A DNA stretch of 64,000 nt from positions 4,836,001-4,900,000 of the forward strand of contig NZ_OZ061318.1 in assembly GCF_964063345.1 (NCBI RefSeq), read 5' to 3'. The notes beneath the pieces were generated by a model. The model did not search any database, was not told where the DNA came from, and worked only from the letters and a program-made list of their open reading frames with translations. Position numbers and translations under genes: made by a program. This DNA is from Pseudomonas lini (GTDB taxonomy: Bacteria; Pseudomonadota; Gammaproteobacteria; Pseudomonadales; Pseudomonadaceae). Below, one piece after another: positions 42,984 through 52,600 of the stretch. The number at the start of each line of letters is the position of its first letter. Position 1 is the first letter of the stretch.

Positions 42984-44426
42984 ATGTCTGAAGTTGAAGT
43001 AAAGAAAACGCAGGAAAGCTTGCAGGATCGCCTCGCTCAAGTCGTTGAGCTGCTGCAGCGCCAGCGGGTGGTCGAAGACCTGACTCATCGCCAGGAAGGT
43101 CCGCATCACGACCGGGTCGAGAACCTGGTTCACCGGCAAAACCTCGTCGAGTTGCAGCGCAAGCTCGATGATCTGCACTCCGCCGACGTTGCCTACATCC
43201 TTGAAGCCTTGCCGGTGTACGATCGTCTGACGGTCTGGCAATTGGTCAAGGCTGATCGCGACGGCGACATTCTGCTCGAAGTATCCGATTCGGTTCGTGA
43301 AACCCTGATCGCCGACATGGACGATCATGAGCTCCTGGCGGCGGCCAAGGATATGGATGCCGACGAACTCGCTGACCTGGCCTCCGAGCTGCCGCGAGAC
43401 GTCGTCCACGAGCTGATGGAAACCCTCGATGGCCAACAGCGTGAGCGCGTCCGCTCCGCGTTGTCCTATGACGAGGATCAGGTCGGTGCGCTGATGGACT
43501 TCGAGATGGTGACCATCCGTGAGGATGTCAGCCTCGAAGTGGTTTTGCGTTACCTGCGCCGTCTCAAGGAGCTGCCGGGCCACACCGACAAACTGTTCGT
43601 GGTCGATTACGATGGCGTGCTCAAGGGCGTGTTGCCGATCAAGCGTCTGCTGGTCAACGACCCGGAAAAGCAAGTGTCGGAAGTCATGGCCAGTGACCCG
43701 GTGAGTTTTCATCCGGACGAAGACGCCTACGAGGCCGCTCAAGCATTCGAACGTTACGACTTGATCTCGGCCCCGGTGGTCGACAAGAACGGCAAGCTGA
43801 TCGGTCGTCTGACCATCGATGAAATGGTCGACCTGATTCGTGAAGAGAGCGAAAACGAAGTTCTCAACATGGCGGGTCTGCGTGAAGAAGAAGATATTTT
43901 CGCGTCAGTCTGGAAATCCCTGCGTAACCGTTGGGCCTGGCTGGCGGTGAACCTGATCACCGCGTTCATTGCGTCCCGGGTGATCGGCCTGTTCGAAGGC
44001 TCTATCGAGAAACTGGTAGCACTTGCGGCATTGATGCCGATCGTTGCCGGTATCGGTGGCAACTCGGGTAACCAGACGATCACCATGATCGTTCGAGCCA
44101 TGGCGCTGGACCAAGTCAGTACCGGCAATACGTCGCGGCTGATGCGCAAGGAGTTGGCGGTAGGCTTGATCAATGGCTTGGTCTGGGGCGGCGTGATTGG
44201 TGTGGTGGCCTATCTGCTTTATGGCAGTTGGTCCCTGGGCGTGGTGATGACCGCCGCCATGACGCTTAACCTGTTGCTTGCGGCATTGATGGGGGTTTTG
44301 ATTCCAATGACCCTGGCGCGGCTTGGGCGCGACCCGGCAATGGGCGCCAGTGTGATGATCACAGCCATGACCGACAGCGGTGGCTTTTTCATCTTCCTCG
44401 GGCTGGCGACGATTTTCCTGCTTTGA
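42984..44426 (+). CDS. mgtE: Magnesium transporter MgtE
   Basis: 480 residues from the ATG at 42984 (GGAGTGGAG upstream). The cytoplasmic N domain of helical superhelix type (about 30-155), two CBS domains (about 160-290: LMDFEMVTIREDVSLEVVLRYL, VMASDPVSFHPDEDAYEAAQAF) and five membrane helices (about 315-480, with GGNSGNQTITMIVRAMAL and TDSGGFFIFLGLATIFL) make the standard MgtE gated Mg2+ channel. The acidic N and CBS domains sense cytosolic Mg2+. In P. aeruginosa MgtE loss raises type III secretion gene expression. Confidence 0.95.
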   Translation: MSEVEVKKTQESLQDRLAQVVELLQRQRVVEDLTHRQEGPHHDRVENLVHRQNLVELQRKLDDLHSADVAYILEALPVYDRLTVWQLVKADRDGDILLEVSDSVRETLIADMDDHELLAAAKDMDADELADLASELPRDVVHELMETLDGQQRERVRSALSYDEDQVGALMDFEMVTIREDVSLEVVLRYLRRLKELPGHTDKLFVVDYDGVLKGVLPIKRLLVNDPEKQVSEVMASDPVSFHPDEDAYEAAQAFERYDLISAPVVDKNGKLIGRLTIDEMVDLIREESENEVLNMAGLREEEDIFASVWKSLRNRWAWLAVNLITAFIASRVIGLFEGSIEKLVALAALMPIVAGIGGNSGNQTITMIVRAMALDQVSTGNTSRLMRKELAVGLINGLVWGGVIGVVAYLLYGSWSLGVVMTAAMTLNLLLAALMGVLIPMTLARLGRDPAMGASVMITAMTDSGGFFIFLGLATIFLL

Positions 44427-44443
44427 CGTCTTGCTTCAAAAAC

Positions 44444-44470
44444 AACCCGCCTGATCGGCGGGTTTTTTAG
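44444..44470 (+). terminator. Terminator of mgtE
   Basis: 8-bp stem AACCCGCC / GGCGGGTT with a short loop, followed by a T-run, 17 bp after the stop. Confidence 0.9.
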
Positions 44471-44489
44471 CCAAAATTCAGGTAAAAAA

Positions 44490-44511
44490 AAGCCAGCAAT
44501 TACGCTGGCTT
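44490..44511 (-). terminator. Terminator of amrZ
   Basis: 8-bp stem AAGCCAGC / GCTGGCTT; on the minus strand it is followed by T7. It lies 17 bp beyond the amrZ stop and back to back with the mgtE terminator. Confidence 0.88.
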
Positions 44512-44527
44512 GAGCTTTCGGGATGAA

Positions 44528-44854
44528 TCAGGAAGCGTCTGCGGCCATTTCGGCGTCATGGGCAATCAGCGAAACCAGAGCGTTTTGCTGACGGTGGGAG
44601 AGTTGGCGGAAACGTTGCAGCAGTTCGCGTTCATGCAATGACAGCTCGGGGCTGTCCAGGCGCATGCTCAATTCTTCACCCAACGCGCCTTCCTGAATAA
44701 GACTCTGCTCAAGGCGCGCGATGATTTCGGAGTTCATGCTGCGATGATGATTGCGAGCCACCTCGGCAATGCGTTCACGCATTCCGTCTGGCAGACGTAC
44801 GACGAACTTGTCAGCCGTACGGCTGGAATAAATTGCCTGTTTCAATGGGCGCAT
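44528..44854 (-). CDS. amrZ: Ribbon-helix-helix regulator AmrZ (AlgZ)
   Basis: 108 residues, very close in sequence to P. aeruginosa AmrZ: MRPLKQA at the start, [57 protein letters not shown], and [14 protein letters not shown]. The Arc-type beta strand KFVVRL reads DNA. AmrZ controls motility, alginate, exopolysaccharide, c-di-GMP and iron genes; in the P. fluorescens group it represses fleQ. It usually represses itself. Confidence 0.95.
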   Translation of the reverse strand: MRPLKQAIYSSRTADKFVVRLPDGMRERIAEVARNHHRSMNSEIIARLEQSLIQEGALGEELSMRLDSPELSLHERELLQRFRQLSHRQQNALVSLIAHDAEMAADAS

Positions 44855-45242
44855 ATATTTAACCGGTTAGTTCAGGGGAGCGGTTCTCGGGATAGGCCGC
44901 AGGATGTCAGATAGGACAAGCACTCCGACCAAATGTTCAACCTGAATTGATAGAGGCGCGCATCATGCCTCAAATTAGCCAGATCATTGGCGTCAATTCT
45001 GTGACAAAAATTGATCTGGGTAAAGGCTTAATGCCAGCACCTATTATCAGAAATGCGGACTGGTTTGAAAATAATCCATGAGTCCGTATCGCTGAACCGC
45101 GTCCTCTTGCCCGACAGGTGATGCCCGAAGACGCCTGAAGGTGCATGCTATGCGGATTCGATCCTTGTTCCTTACCTTGTACAAGGATAGTGGCAAATGG
45201 CCGAAATACTAGTGTGGGCACGTGGCGCGGGATGATTTAAGG
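44855..45242. other. Intergenic region between amrZ and phnN
   Basis: About 390 bp between divergent genes, AT-rich at 44985-45070 (likely amrZ promoter and auto-operator region). An 83-codon minus-strand frame at 44970-45221 has no convincing ribosome site and no recognisable features, so it is not called. Confidence 0.5.
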
Positions 45243-45815
45243 ATGGATGGCAGGCTGATTTATTTAATGGGGCCTTCGGGATCCGGCAAGGACAGCCTCA
45301 TCGAAGCCGCTCGCGAGCCGTTGCGCGCAGGTAATTGTGAAGTCGTGCGCCGCGTTATCACGCGGTCGGCAGAATCCGTGGGTGAAGACGCCATCGAGGT
45401 TTCCCGCGAAGAGTTCGAGCGACGCAGAGCCAATGGGGATTTTGCATTGTCGTGGCAAGCCAATGGGCTGAGTTACGGTATTCCAGTGCGCATAGAGCAA
45501 TGGCTCGCGGACGGTCGCGATGTTTTGATCAACGGTTCTCGCGGGCACCTGGCAGAAGCGCAACAACGTTATCCCACGCTATTGCCGGTGCTGTTGACGG
45601 TCAAGGATGAAGCCCTGCGCGAGCGTCTGCTACGGCGGGGGCGTGAGAGCCCGGCAGAAATCGAAGCAAGACTGCGCCGTAACAGGCTGTTCATGGCTGA
45701 CGATTCAATCGGTGATACGCAGATCCGCCGACTCGATAACTCCGGCGACCTTGCTGGCACCGTCGCCAATCTTCTGAAGCTGCTGAGCCTTAGCGCAACA
45801 CCGGATCGAATTTGA
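45243..45815 (+). CDS. phnN: Ribose 1,5-bisphosphokinase (PhnN family)
   Basis: 190 residues from the ATG at 45243 (a GTG at 45222 would add seven). P-loop GPSGSGKDSL; guanylate-kinase-like fold with RRVITRSAESVGEDAIEVSREEFE and NGLSYGIP. It makes PRPP from ribose 1,5-bisphosphate, the end of C-P lyase phosphonate breakdown. No other phn genes are in the window. In P. aeruginosa amrZ lies near the phn cluster, so this may be a remnant of that arrangement. Its last 26 bp overlap the convergent 59-residue gene. Confidence 0.88.
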   Translation: MDGRLIYLMGPSGSGKDSLIEAAREPLRAGNCEVVRRVITRSAESVGEDAIEVSREEFERRRANGDFALSWQANGLSYGIPVRIEQWLADGRDVLINGSRGHLAEAQQRYPTLLPVLLTVKDEALRERLLRRGRESPAEIEARLRRNRLFMADDSIGDTQIRRLDNSGDLAGTVANLLKLLSLSATPDRI

Positions 45816-45969
45816 TCTTGCGCCCGGCGATCAGCGCCAGCACGAACAGTGCACCGAATACGCCGCAAGCAATCAGGGGCAGGGTGACGACCGTGTCCTG
45901 AACCAATGACAGATGAAGGATGCCACTCAGTAAAGCGAGGATGAAAAATCCTGCGGCTGATTTGGACAT
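45790..45969 (-). CDS. Small membrane protein, PA3371 family
   Basis: 59 residues from the ATG at 45969 (AGGAG 7 bases upstream). Two hydrophobic segments (AAGFFILALLSGILHLSLV and LIACGVFGALFVLALIAG), then a basic tail GRKIKFDPVLR. It recalls the PA3371-family proteins, genes of unknown function near amrZ/phn in P. aeruginosa. It is 22 bp from the upstream gene at 45992-46225 and likely in an operon with it. Its 3' end overlaps phnN tail to tail. Confidence 0.82.
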   Translation of the reverse strand: MSKSAAGFFILALLSGILHLSLVQDTVVTLPLIACGVFGALFVLALIAGRKIKFDPVLR

Positions 45970-45991
45970 GCTGTGCTCCTGATGGGGTGAT

Positions 45992-46225
45992 TCAAAATAC
46001 CAAGCGTTCAAAAGACTGTGTGCGCAGCTGAATAGTCTCCTGGCTCACCTCGTGGCTGACAAAACCGCGTTGATCGCTCGTGACTGCCAACTGCGGTGTT
46101 TTTTGCAGTTGCAGGTAATGGGGGATGCGTTGAGCAATCGTCGCAACGTCGTTTTCGGGGAAGAAATTAAAACCCACCAGAACCGCCAAAGCGACCGCGT
46201 TTGCGACTAACAGAGCGCTGTTCAT
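45992..46225 (-). CDS. Small membrane-anchored hypothetical protein
   Basis: 77 residues with one N-terminal hydrophobic segment (NSALLVANAVALAVLVGFNFF) and a polar remainder (VATIAQRIPHYLQLQ...SHEVSQETIQLRTQSFERLVF). AGGAGG lies 8 bases upstream of the ATG. It is likely tethered to the inner membrane with the C-terminus outside. No family recognised. Its promoter region contains a cluster of TGCA palindromes (46320-46385). Confidence 0.78.
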   Translation of the reverse strand: MNSALLVANAVALAVLVGFNFFPENDVATIAQRIPHYLQLQKTPQLAVTSDQRGFVSHEVSQETIQLRTQSFERLVF

Positions 46226-46319
46226 GGGGCTGACCTCCTGTGTTCTGTGAGAACAGCCGAAGCAGCCTGCATGCCAAAAGTTTAACGGCTATTAAATCCT
46301 TTAAAAACAATGAATTAAG

Positions 46320-46385
46320 ATATTTTTGCAAAATGCCTGCATTGCATTTTGCAATGATGTCATTTTGCAGTTATGCAATTTGCAC
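46320..46385. repeat. Cluster of TTGCA palindromes
   Basis: Within 66 bp there are ATTTTTGCAAAAT (46322-46334), CATTGCA-TTT-TGCAATG (46340-46356), ATTTTGCAG (46362-46370), TGCAGTTATGCA (46366-46377) and TGCAATTTGCA (46374-46384). It lies between the divergent gene 46225 and tRNA-Arg, and looks like a multi-site operator. Confidence 0.6.
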
Positions 46386-46517
46386 GGTAAACAAAGCCAC
46401 GCTACTGTGAGGCGTCTGCCTACACTTAAAAAGCCCTACGGACGACATGACAAAAGCGGGCCTGCCCGTTAACATGCACGCCGTCTATCGCTGCGCATTC
46501 CATGCGGAGCGACTTGT

Positions 46518-46594
46518 GTCTCAGTAGCTCAATTGGATAGAGCATCCCCCTCCTAAGGGGAAGGTTGGCAGTTCGAACCTGCCCTGGGACACCA
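46518..46594 (+). tRNA. tRNA-Arg (anticodon CCT)
   Basis: 77 bases with CCA. Acceptor GTCTCAG / CTGGGAC (with a T-G pair); anticodon loop CTCCTAA on stem TCCCC/GGGGA; reads AGG. The nearby giant adhesin-like gene ends 83 bp away. Confidence 0.96.
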
Positions 46595-46602
46595 TCTATT
46601 TG

Positions 46603-46638
46603 AAAGCCCCACGCAGAGTGATCTGGTGGGGCTTTTTT
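46603..46638. terminator. Bidirectional terminator, tRNA-Arg / giant repeat protein
   Basis: 9-bp stem AAAGCCCCA / TGGGGCTTT with a 15-base loop and T6 on the plus strand. On the minus strand it follows the giant gene by 40 bp. Confidence 0.85.
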
Positions 46639-46677
46639 GTGACTGTCTGCAACGGTGGATTCAACTCCAGCCCCGCA

Positions 46678-49600
46678 TCAAGCCGTCAGCGTATGGTCAC
46701 CCTCCCCAAACCAGGTGCGCACCAGATCGGTACCGCTCGTGCCAGTGTTGGCAAGGACCGCCACATCGGCGAAGTTCGTACCATTGGCTGCGCCATCGGC
46801 ATCCACCTTCACGGTGATGTCGCTGCCGGACTGCGCCAGTTGGACGAAGTCGGACGCCTGGCTGACACCGCTAACGAAGTTGGCGCTGAGCAGTGCAGAG
46901 AGGTCGAGCGCGTCACCTTCGGCGAAGTTGTAGTCGAGGATGGTATCCCCGCCTTCAGCCACGTTGAGATAGGCGAACATATCGGCTCCCGCGCCACCGC
47001 TGAGCGTGTCCTCCCCGCCACGACCCGCGAGGATGTCATTGCCGTCGCCGCCACTGAGTACGTCCGCCGCCATGCTGCCCACCAGCGTGCCGCTGGATTC
47101 GCCGCTGTAACTGACTTGGGTACCGGTCTCGCCGCCGTCGGTGGCCTGGAAGTCATCCACTGTGTAGTGCCCCAGCAAGTTCACCTCGGCCCGATGCGCG
47201 CCGTCGTCCACTGTCAGCAGGCCGCCGGTGCCAGAGGCGTTGGCGCTGTAGCTGAGTTGGGTGTTGGCGCCGAAGGCGAGATCGCTGAAGGTCAGCATGT
47301 CATCGCTTTCCAGGCCGAGGATGCCGACCAGGGAACCCGCCGCTTCGGCCTGTGCGATCACCAGCGTGCCCGCGCCTTCGCCGTGGAAGGCGACGGACCC
47401 GTGTGCAGCGCCGGAAAAGGTCAGGGTCGCGTCGCCGTCGATGGTGGCGCTGCCATTGCCCATTACGTCGGCCAGCAGGCGCAGGTCGCCACCGTTGGCC
47501 CACAAGTGGCCGGAGTTATCGACTGTGCTGGCCACCGTCATGCCGCCTTCACCCGTGGACTCCAGCACCCCGCTGTTGGTGATGGTGTGGCTGCCGGTGT
47601 CGAGCACCAGGCTGTTCAGCCCGCTGGCCAGGATCAGCCCCGCATTGACCAATACCAACTGCCCGGCGCCCAACTGGCCGGCACCGGAAATGCGGTTGTC
47701 GACGTTGGTCAGCACAGTGTCGGCGCTGCCGCCGAAAATAACATTTTGCGCGCTGTCGGATAGCAGTACCTGGCCGCCACCGGTCAAGGTTGCCCCACGG
47801 AACAGAATCTCAAGATTGGTCTCGCTGCCGGTGGAGCCGAGTTCGATGGTGCCGCTGTTATGAATGCTGCCACCGAACGGCATGATTGCCCCGTCGGCAA
47901 TACTGAGAATGCCGGTATTGGTCATGACCGGATCCACATCGAACTGGAAGTTCGCTTCGCTCAAGTCCGCCGCATCGACACCTTTAAGGGTGACCGACTG
48001 GCCGGAGCCGATGCTGACCAGCGCATTGCCGTTGGCGTCGTTAGTGATACTCAAATCAGCAAAACCGTTGACGCCCGCGAAGCCGATCAAGTCGATTTTG
48101 TCTGCCGTGACATCGAAACTGTAGATCTGGTTGTTGCCGATCGGCTGGGCGAAGACGAACGTGTCGGCACCGGATGAGCCGGTCAGGTTGTCGTCAGCGG
48201 ACAAGGCGAAAATCGGCGCGCCGGGTACATAGACTTCGATGTTGTTGAACACATAAGCGCTACCGTCGCTGCCGTCACTATTGCTCCAGTACATGTTGAC
48301 ATCAAGCACCAACGCTCCCGTGAAGTCGCTTGGGGTTGTCACAGTCAATGCGCCAGGATCGCTGGTTTGCACGGTCCAGGTGCCGTCTCCATTGTCGGTC
48401 CCCGCATTGAATATCCATCCCGAGGGAACACCGCTAATCGACACGGTTATCGGGCCGCTAATATCAGCTGACGGGGTGTTGAGGGCTAAATTGATGGGTT
48501 CGCCGGCAACGCCTGCCGGAAGGTTTGCACTGCTCCCGGCAGCACCCGCATTGCCCGCCAGGTCGGTGTAGCTGTTCGCGGTAACGTCGACTTTCACGCT
48601 ACCGCCCTGCGTTCTGGTCAGCGTTGCCGTGTAGGTGTCGCCGTCTACCTGCGTGAAGTTGCTCCAGGTTCCGCGGGGCGTTCCGCTCGTTGTAGTCACC
48701 GTGACGTCCGAAAGGTTGAAGCCGCTCACAACCTCACTGAACTGGAATGTGACCGTCGACGTTGAACCGTTCGAACCCCCTAAGGCCGTCCCCGTCACTG
48801 TCACCGTCGGGGCCACGGTATCAACTGGGGTTTCAACTACGTTCTGCACGTTTACCGTAATTGTCTGGGTGTCGGTTCCGCCATTGCCGTCGGCCACCAA
48901 AACGTCCACAACATAGGCGTTGTCACCGTCAGCACCACCGACATCCTGGGCATTCTCGTAATCCGGCGCCGAATTGAACGTCAGCACCCCGCTCGAACTG
49001 ATCGAGAACTTGCTGAAGTCCGTCCCGGCCGTATTCAGGATCGAGTAGCTCAGGGTTTGCGCCGGCAGATCGGCATCGGTCGCGGTCACTGTCGTGACCG
49101 TCGTGGTGTTCTCCGCCACGTTGACCGAAGCCGACGCACCACCACCGTTGGAGGTGATCACCGGGGTGTTGTCATTGACGCCCGTCACGCTCACCGCGAG
49201 CGCCTGGTCGTCAAACAGCGTGCCATCCGATGCCCGCACGATCACGTCATAGACGTTGTTCGTTCCCGAATCAGTTGGGGACTCAAAGTTGGGCGCAGAG
49301 ATAAAGCTCAATGCGCCCGTGCCTGAAACGATCGAGAACTTCGCGGCATCTGCTCCCCCGACAATGCTGTAGCTCAGGGTTTGTGCCGGAAGATCAGCAT
49401 CGCTCGCCACCACGGTCGTAACTACTGTGGTGTTCTCCGCCACGCTGACCGAAGCGGTCGCTCCACCCCCGTTGGAGGTGATCGTCGGGGTGTTGTCGTT
49501 GATGCCTGTCACGCTCACCGCGAGCGTTTGGTCGTCGAATAGCGTGCCGTCCGATGCCCGCACAATCACGTCGTAGACGTTGTTCGTTCCTGAATCAGTC

Positions 49601-52600
49601 GGGGACTCAAAGTTAGGTGCAGAGACAAAGCTCAGCACGCCCGAGCCTGAAACGATCGAGAACTTCGCGGCATCTGCTCCGCCAACGATGCTGTAACTCA
49701 GGGTTTGTGCCGGAAGATCAACGTCGGTTGCTACCACCGTCGTAACTGCCGTGGTGTTCTCCGCCACGCTGACCGAGGCCGTCGTACCACCACCGTTGGA
49801 GGTGATCGTCGGCGCGTCGTTGCTGCCGTTGATGGTTACCGTCACCGCGGTCGCGGTGCCATCGGCGCTGAGCACGGTGAAGGTGTCGGTCAGGCTGTCA
49901 CCGACACTGAGTGCGTCGAAGGCCGAGTTGGCGGTATAGCTCCAGTTGCCTGCGGTATTGATGGCGAAGGTTCCGTTGGCGCCGGCGGTGTTGGTCTGGG
50001 TGACGAAGGTCGCGGCGCTGTCGATGTCGCTGATGGTCAGGGTACCGTTGGTGGTCAGCGGGGCATTGGTTTCGGTCAGCGTGAGGCTGGCCGAGGACAG
50101 CACGGCGGCGTCGTTAGTCCCGGTGATGTTGACGGTGACCGAAGTGAGGGTGCCGTCGGCACTGCTCACGGCGAAGGTGTCGGTGTAGGTGGTGCCGGCG
50201 GCGAACTCGTTGTGGGCGCTATCGGCGACGTAGGTCCAGGCACCATTGGTGCCGATGGAGAACTGGCCGTAGCTGCCGTCGGTGTTGGACTGGGCGACGA
50301 AGGTTGCGGCACTGTCGACATCGCTGATGGTCAGGTTGCCGCTGGTGGAGATGTCGACTGCGGCATTGGTCTCGATGAGGTTGGCGATGTCGGCGGACAA
50401 CACGGCGGCGTCGTTAGTCCCGGTGATGTGCACGGTGACCGAGGTGAGGGTGCCATCGGCGCTGCTCACCGCGAAGGTGTCGGTGTAGGTGGTGCCGGCG
50501 GCGAACTCGTTGTGGGCGGAATCGGCGACGTAGCTCCAGGCACCATTAGTGCCGATGGAGAACTGGCCGTAACTGCCGTCGGTGTTGGACTGGGCGACGA
50601 AGGTTGCGGCACTGTCGACATCGCTGATGGTCAAGGTGCCGTTGGTGGAGATGTCGACGGCGGCATTGGTCTCGGTCAGGGTGACGCTGGCCGAGGACAG
50701 GACGGCGGCGTCGTTTGTGCCGGTGATGTGCACGGTGACCGAGGTGAGGGTGCCATCGGCGCTGCTCACGGCGAAGGTGTCGGTGTAGGTGGTGCCGGCG
50801 GCGAACTCGTTGTGCGCCGAGTCGGCGACATAGCTCCAGGCCCCATCGGTGCCGATGGAGAACTGGCCGTAACTGCCGTCGGTGTTGGACTGGGCGACGA
50901 AGGTTGCGGCACTGTCGACATCGCTGATAGTCAGCGTGCCGTTGGTGCTCAGCGGGGCATCGGTTTCGGTGAGGTTGATGCTGGCCGAGGACAGCACGGC
51001 GGCGTCGTTAGTCCCGGTGATGTTGACGGTGACCGAAGTGAGGGTGCCGTCGGCACTGCTCACGGCGAAGGTGTCGGTGTAGGTGGTGCCGGCGGCGAAC
51101 TCGTTGTGGGCGCTATCGGCGACGTAGGTCCAGGCACCATTGGTGCCGATGGAGAACTGGCCGTAGCTGCCGTCGGTGTTGGACTGGGCGACGAAGGTTG
51201 CGGCACTGTCGACATCGCTGATGGTCAGGTTGCCGCTGGTGGAGATGTCGACTGCGGCATTGGTCTCGATGAGGTTGGCGATGTCGGCGGACAACACGGC
51301 GGCGTCGTTAGTCCCGGTGATGTGCACGGTGACCGAGGTGAGGGTGCCATCGGCGCTGCTCACCGCGAAGGTGTCGGTGTAGGTGGTGCCGGCGGCGAAC
51401 TCGTTGTGGGCGGAATCGGCGACGTAGCTCCAGGCACCATTAGTGCCGATGGAGAACTGGCCGTAACTGCCGTCGGTGTTGGACTGGGCGACGAAGGTTG
51501 CGGCACTGTCGACATCGCTGATGGTCAAGGTGCCGTTGGTGGAGATGTCGACGGCGGCATTGGTCTCGGTCAGGGTGACGCTGGCCGAGGACAGGACGGC
51601 GGCGTCGTTTGTGCCGGTGATGTTCACGGTGACCGAGGTGAGGGTGCCATCGGCGCTGCTCACGGCGAAGGTGTCGGTGTAGGTGGTGCCGGCGGCGAAC
51701 TCGTTGTGCGCCGAGTCGGCGACATAGCTCCAGGCGCCATCGGTGCCGATGGAGAACTGGCCGTAACTGCCGTCGGTATTGGACTGCGCGACGACGGTTG
51801 CGGCGCTGTCGACGTCGCTGATGCTTAGCGTGCCGCTGGTGCTCAGCGGCGCATCGGTTTCGGTGAGGTTGATGCTGGCCGAGGACAACACGGCGGCGTC
51901 GTTAGTCCCGGTGATGTGCACGGTGACCGAGGTGAGGGTGCCGTCGGCGCTGCTTACGGCGAAGGTGTCGGTGTAAGTGGTGCCGGCGACGAACTCGTTG
52001 TGCGCGGAGTCGGCGACATAGCTCCAGGCCCCATCGGTGCCGATGGAGAACTGGCCGTAACTGCCGTCGGTGTTGGACTGGGCGACGAAGGTTGCGGCAC
52101 TGTCGACATCGCTGATAGTCAGCGTGCCGTTGGTGCTCAGCGGGGCATCGGTTTCGGTGAGGTTGATGCTGGCCGAGGACAGCACGGCGGCGTCGTTAGT
52201 CCCGGTGATGTTGACGGTGACCGAAGTGAGGGTGCCGTCGGCACTGCTCACGGCGAAGGTGTCGGTGTAGGTGGTGCCGGCGGCGAACTCGTTGTGCGCG
52301 GAGTCGGCGACATAGCTCCAGGCGCCATCGGTGCCGATGGAGAACTGGCCATAGCTGCCGTCGGTGCCAGACTGGGCGACGAAGGTCGCGGCACTGTCGA
52401 CGTCGCTGATGGTCAGCGTACCGCTGGTGGAGATGTCGACGGCGGCATTGGTCTCGATGAGGTTCACGATGTCGGCGGACAGAACGGCGGCGTCGTTTGT
52501 CCCGGTGATGTGCACGGTGACCGAAGTGAGGGTGCCGTCGGCGCTGCTCACCGCGAAGGTGTCGGTGTAGGTGGTGCCGGCGGCGAACTCGTTGTGGGCG

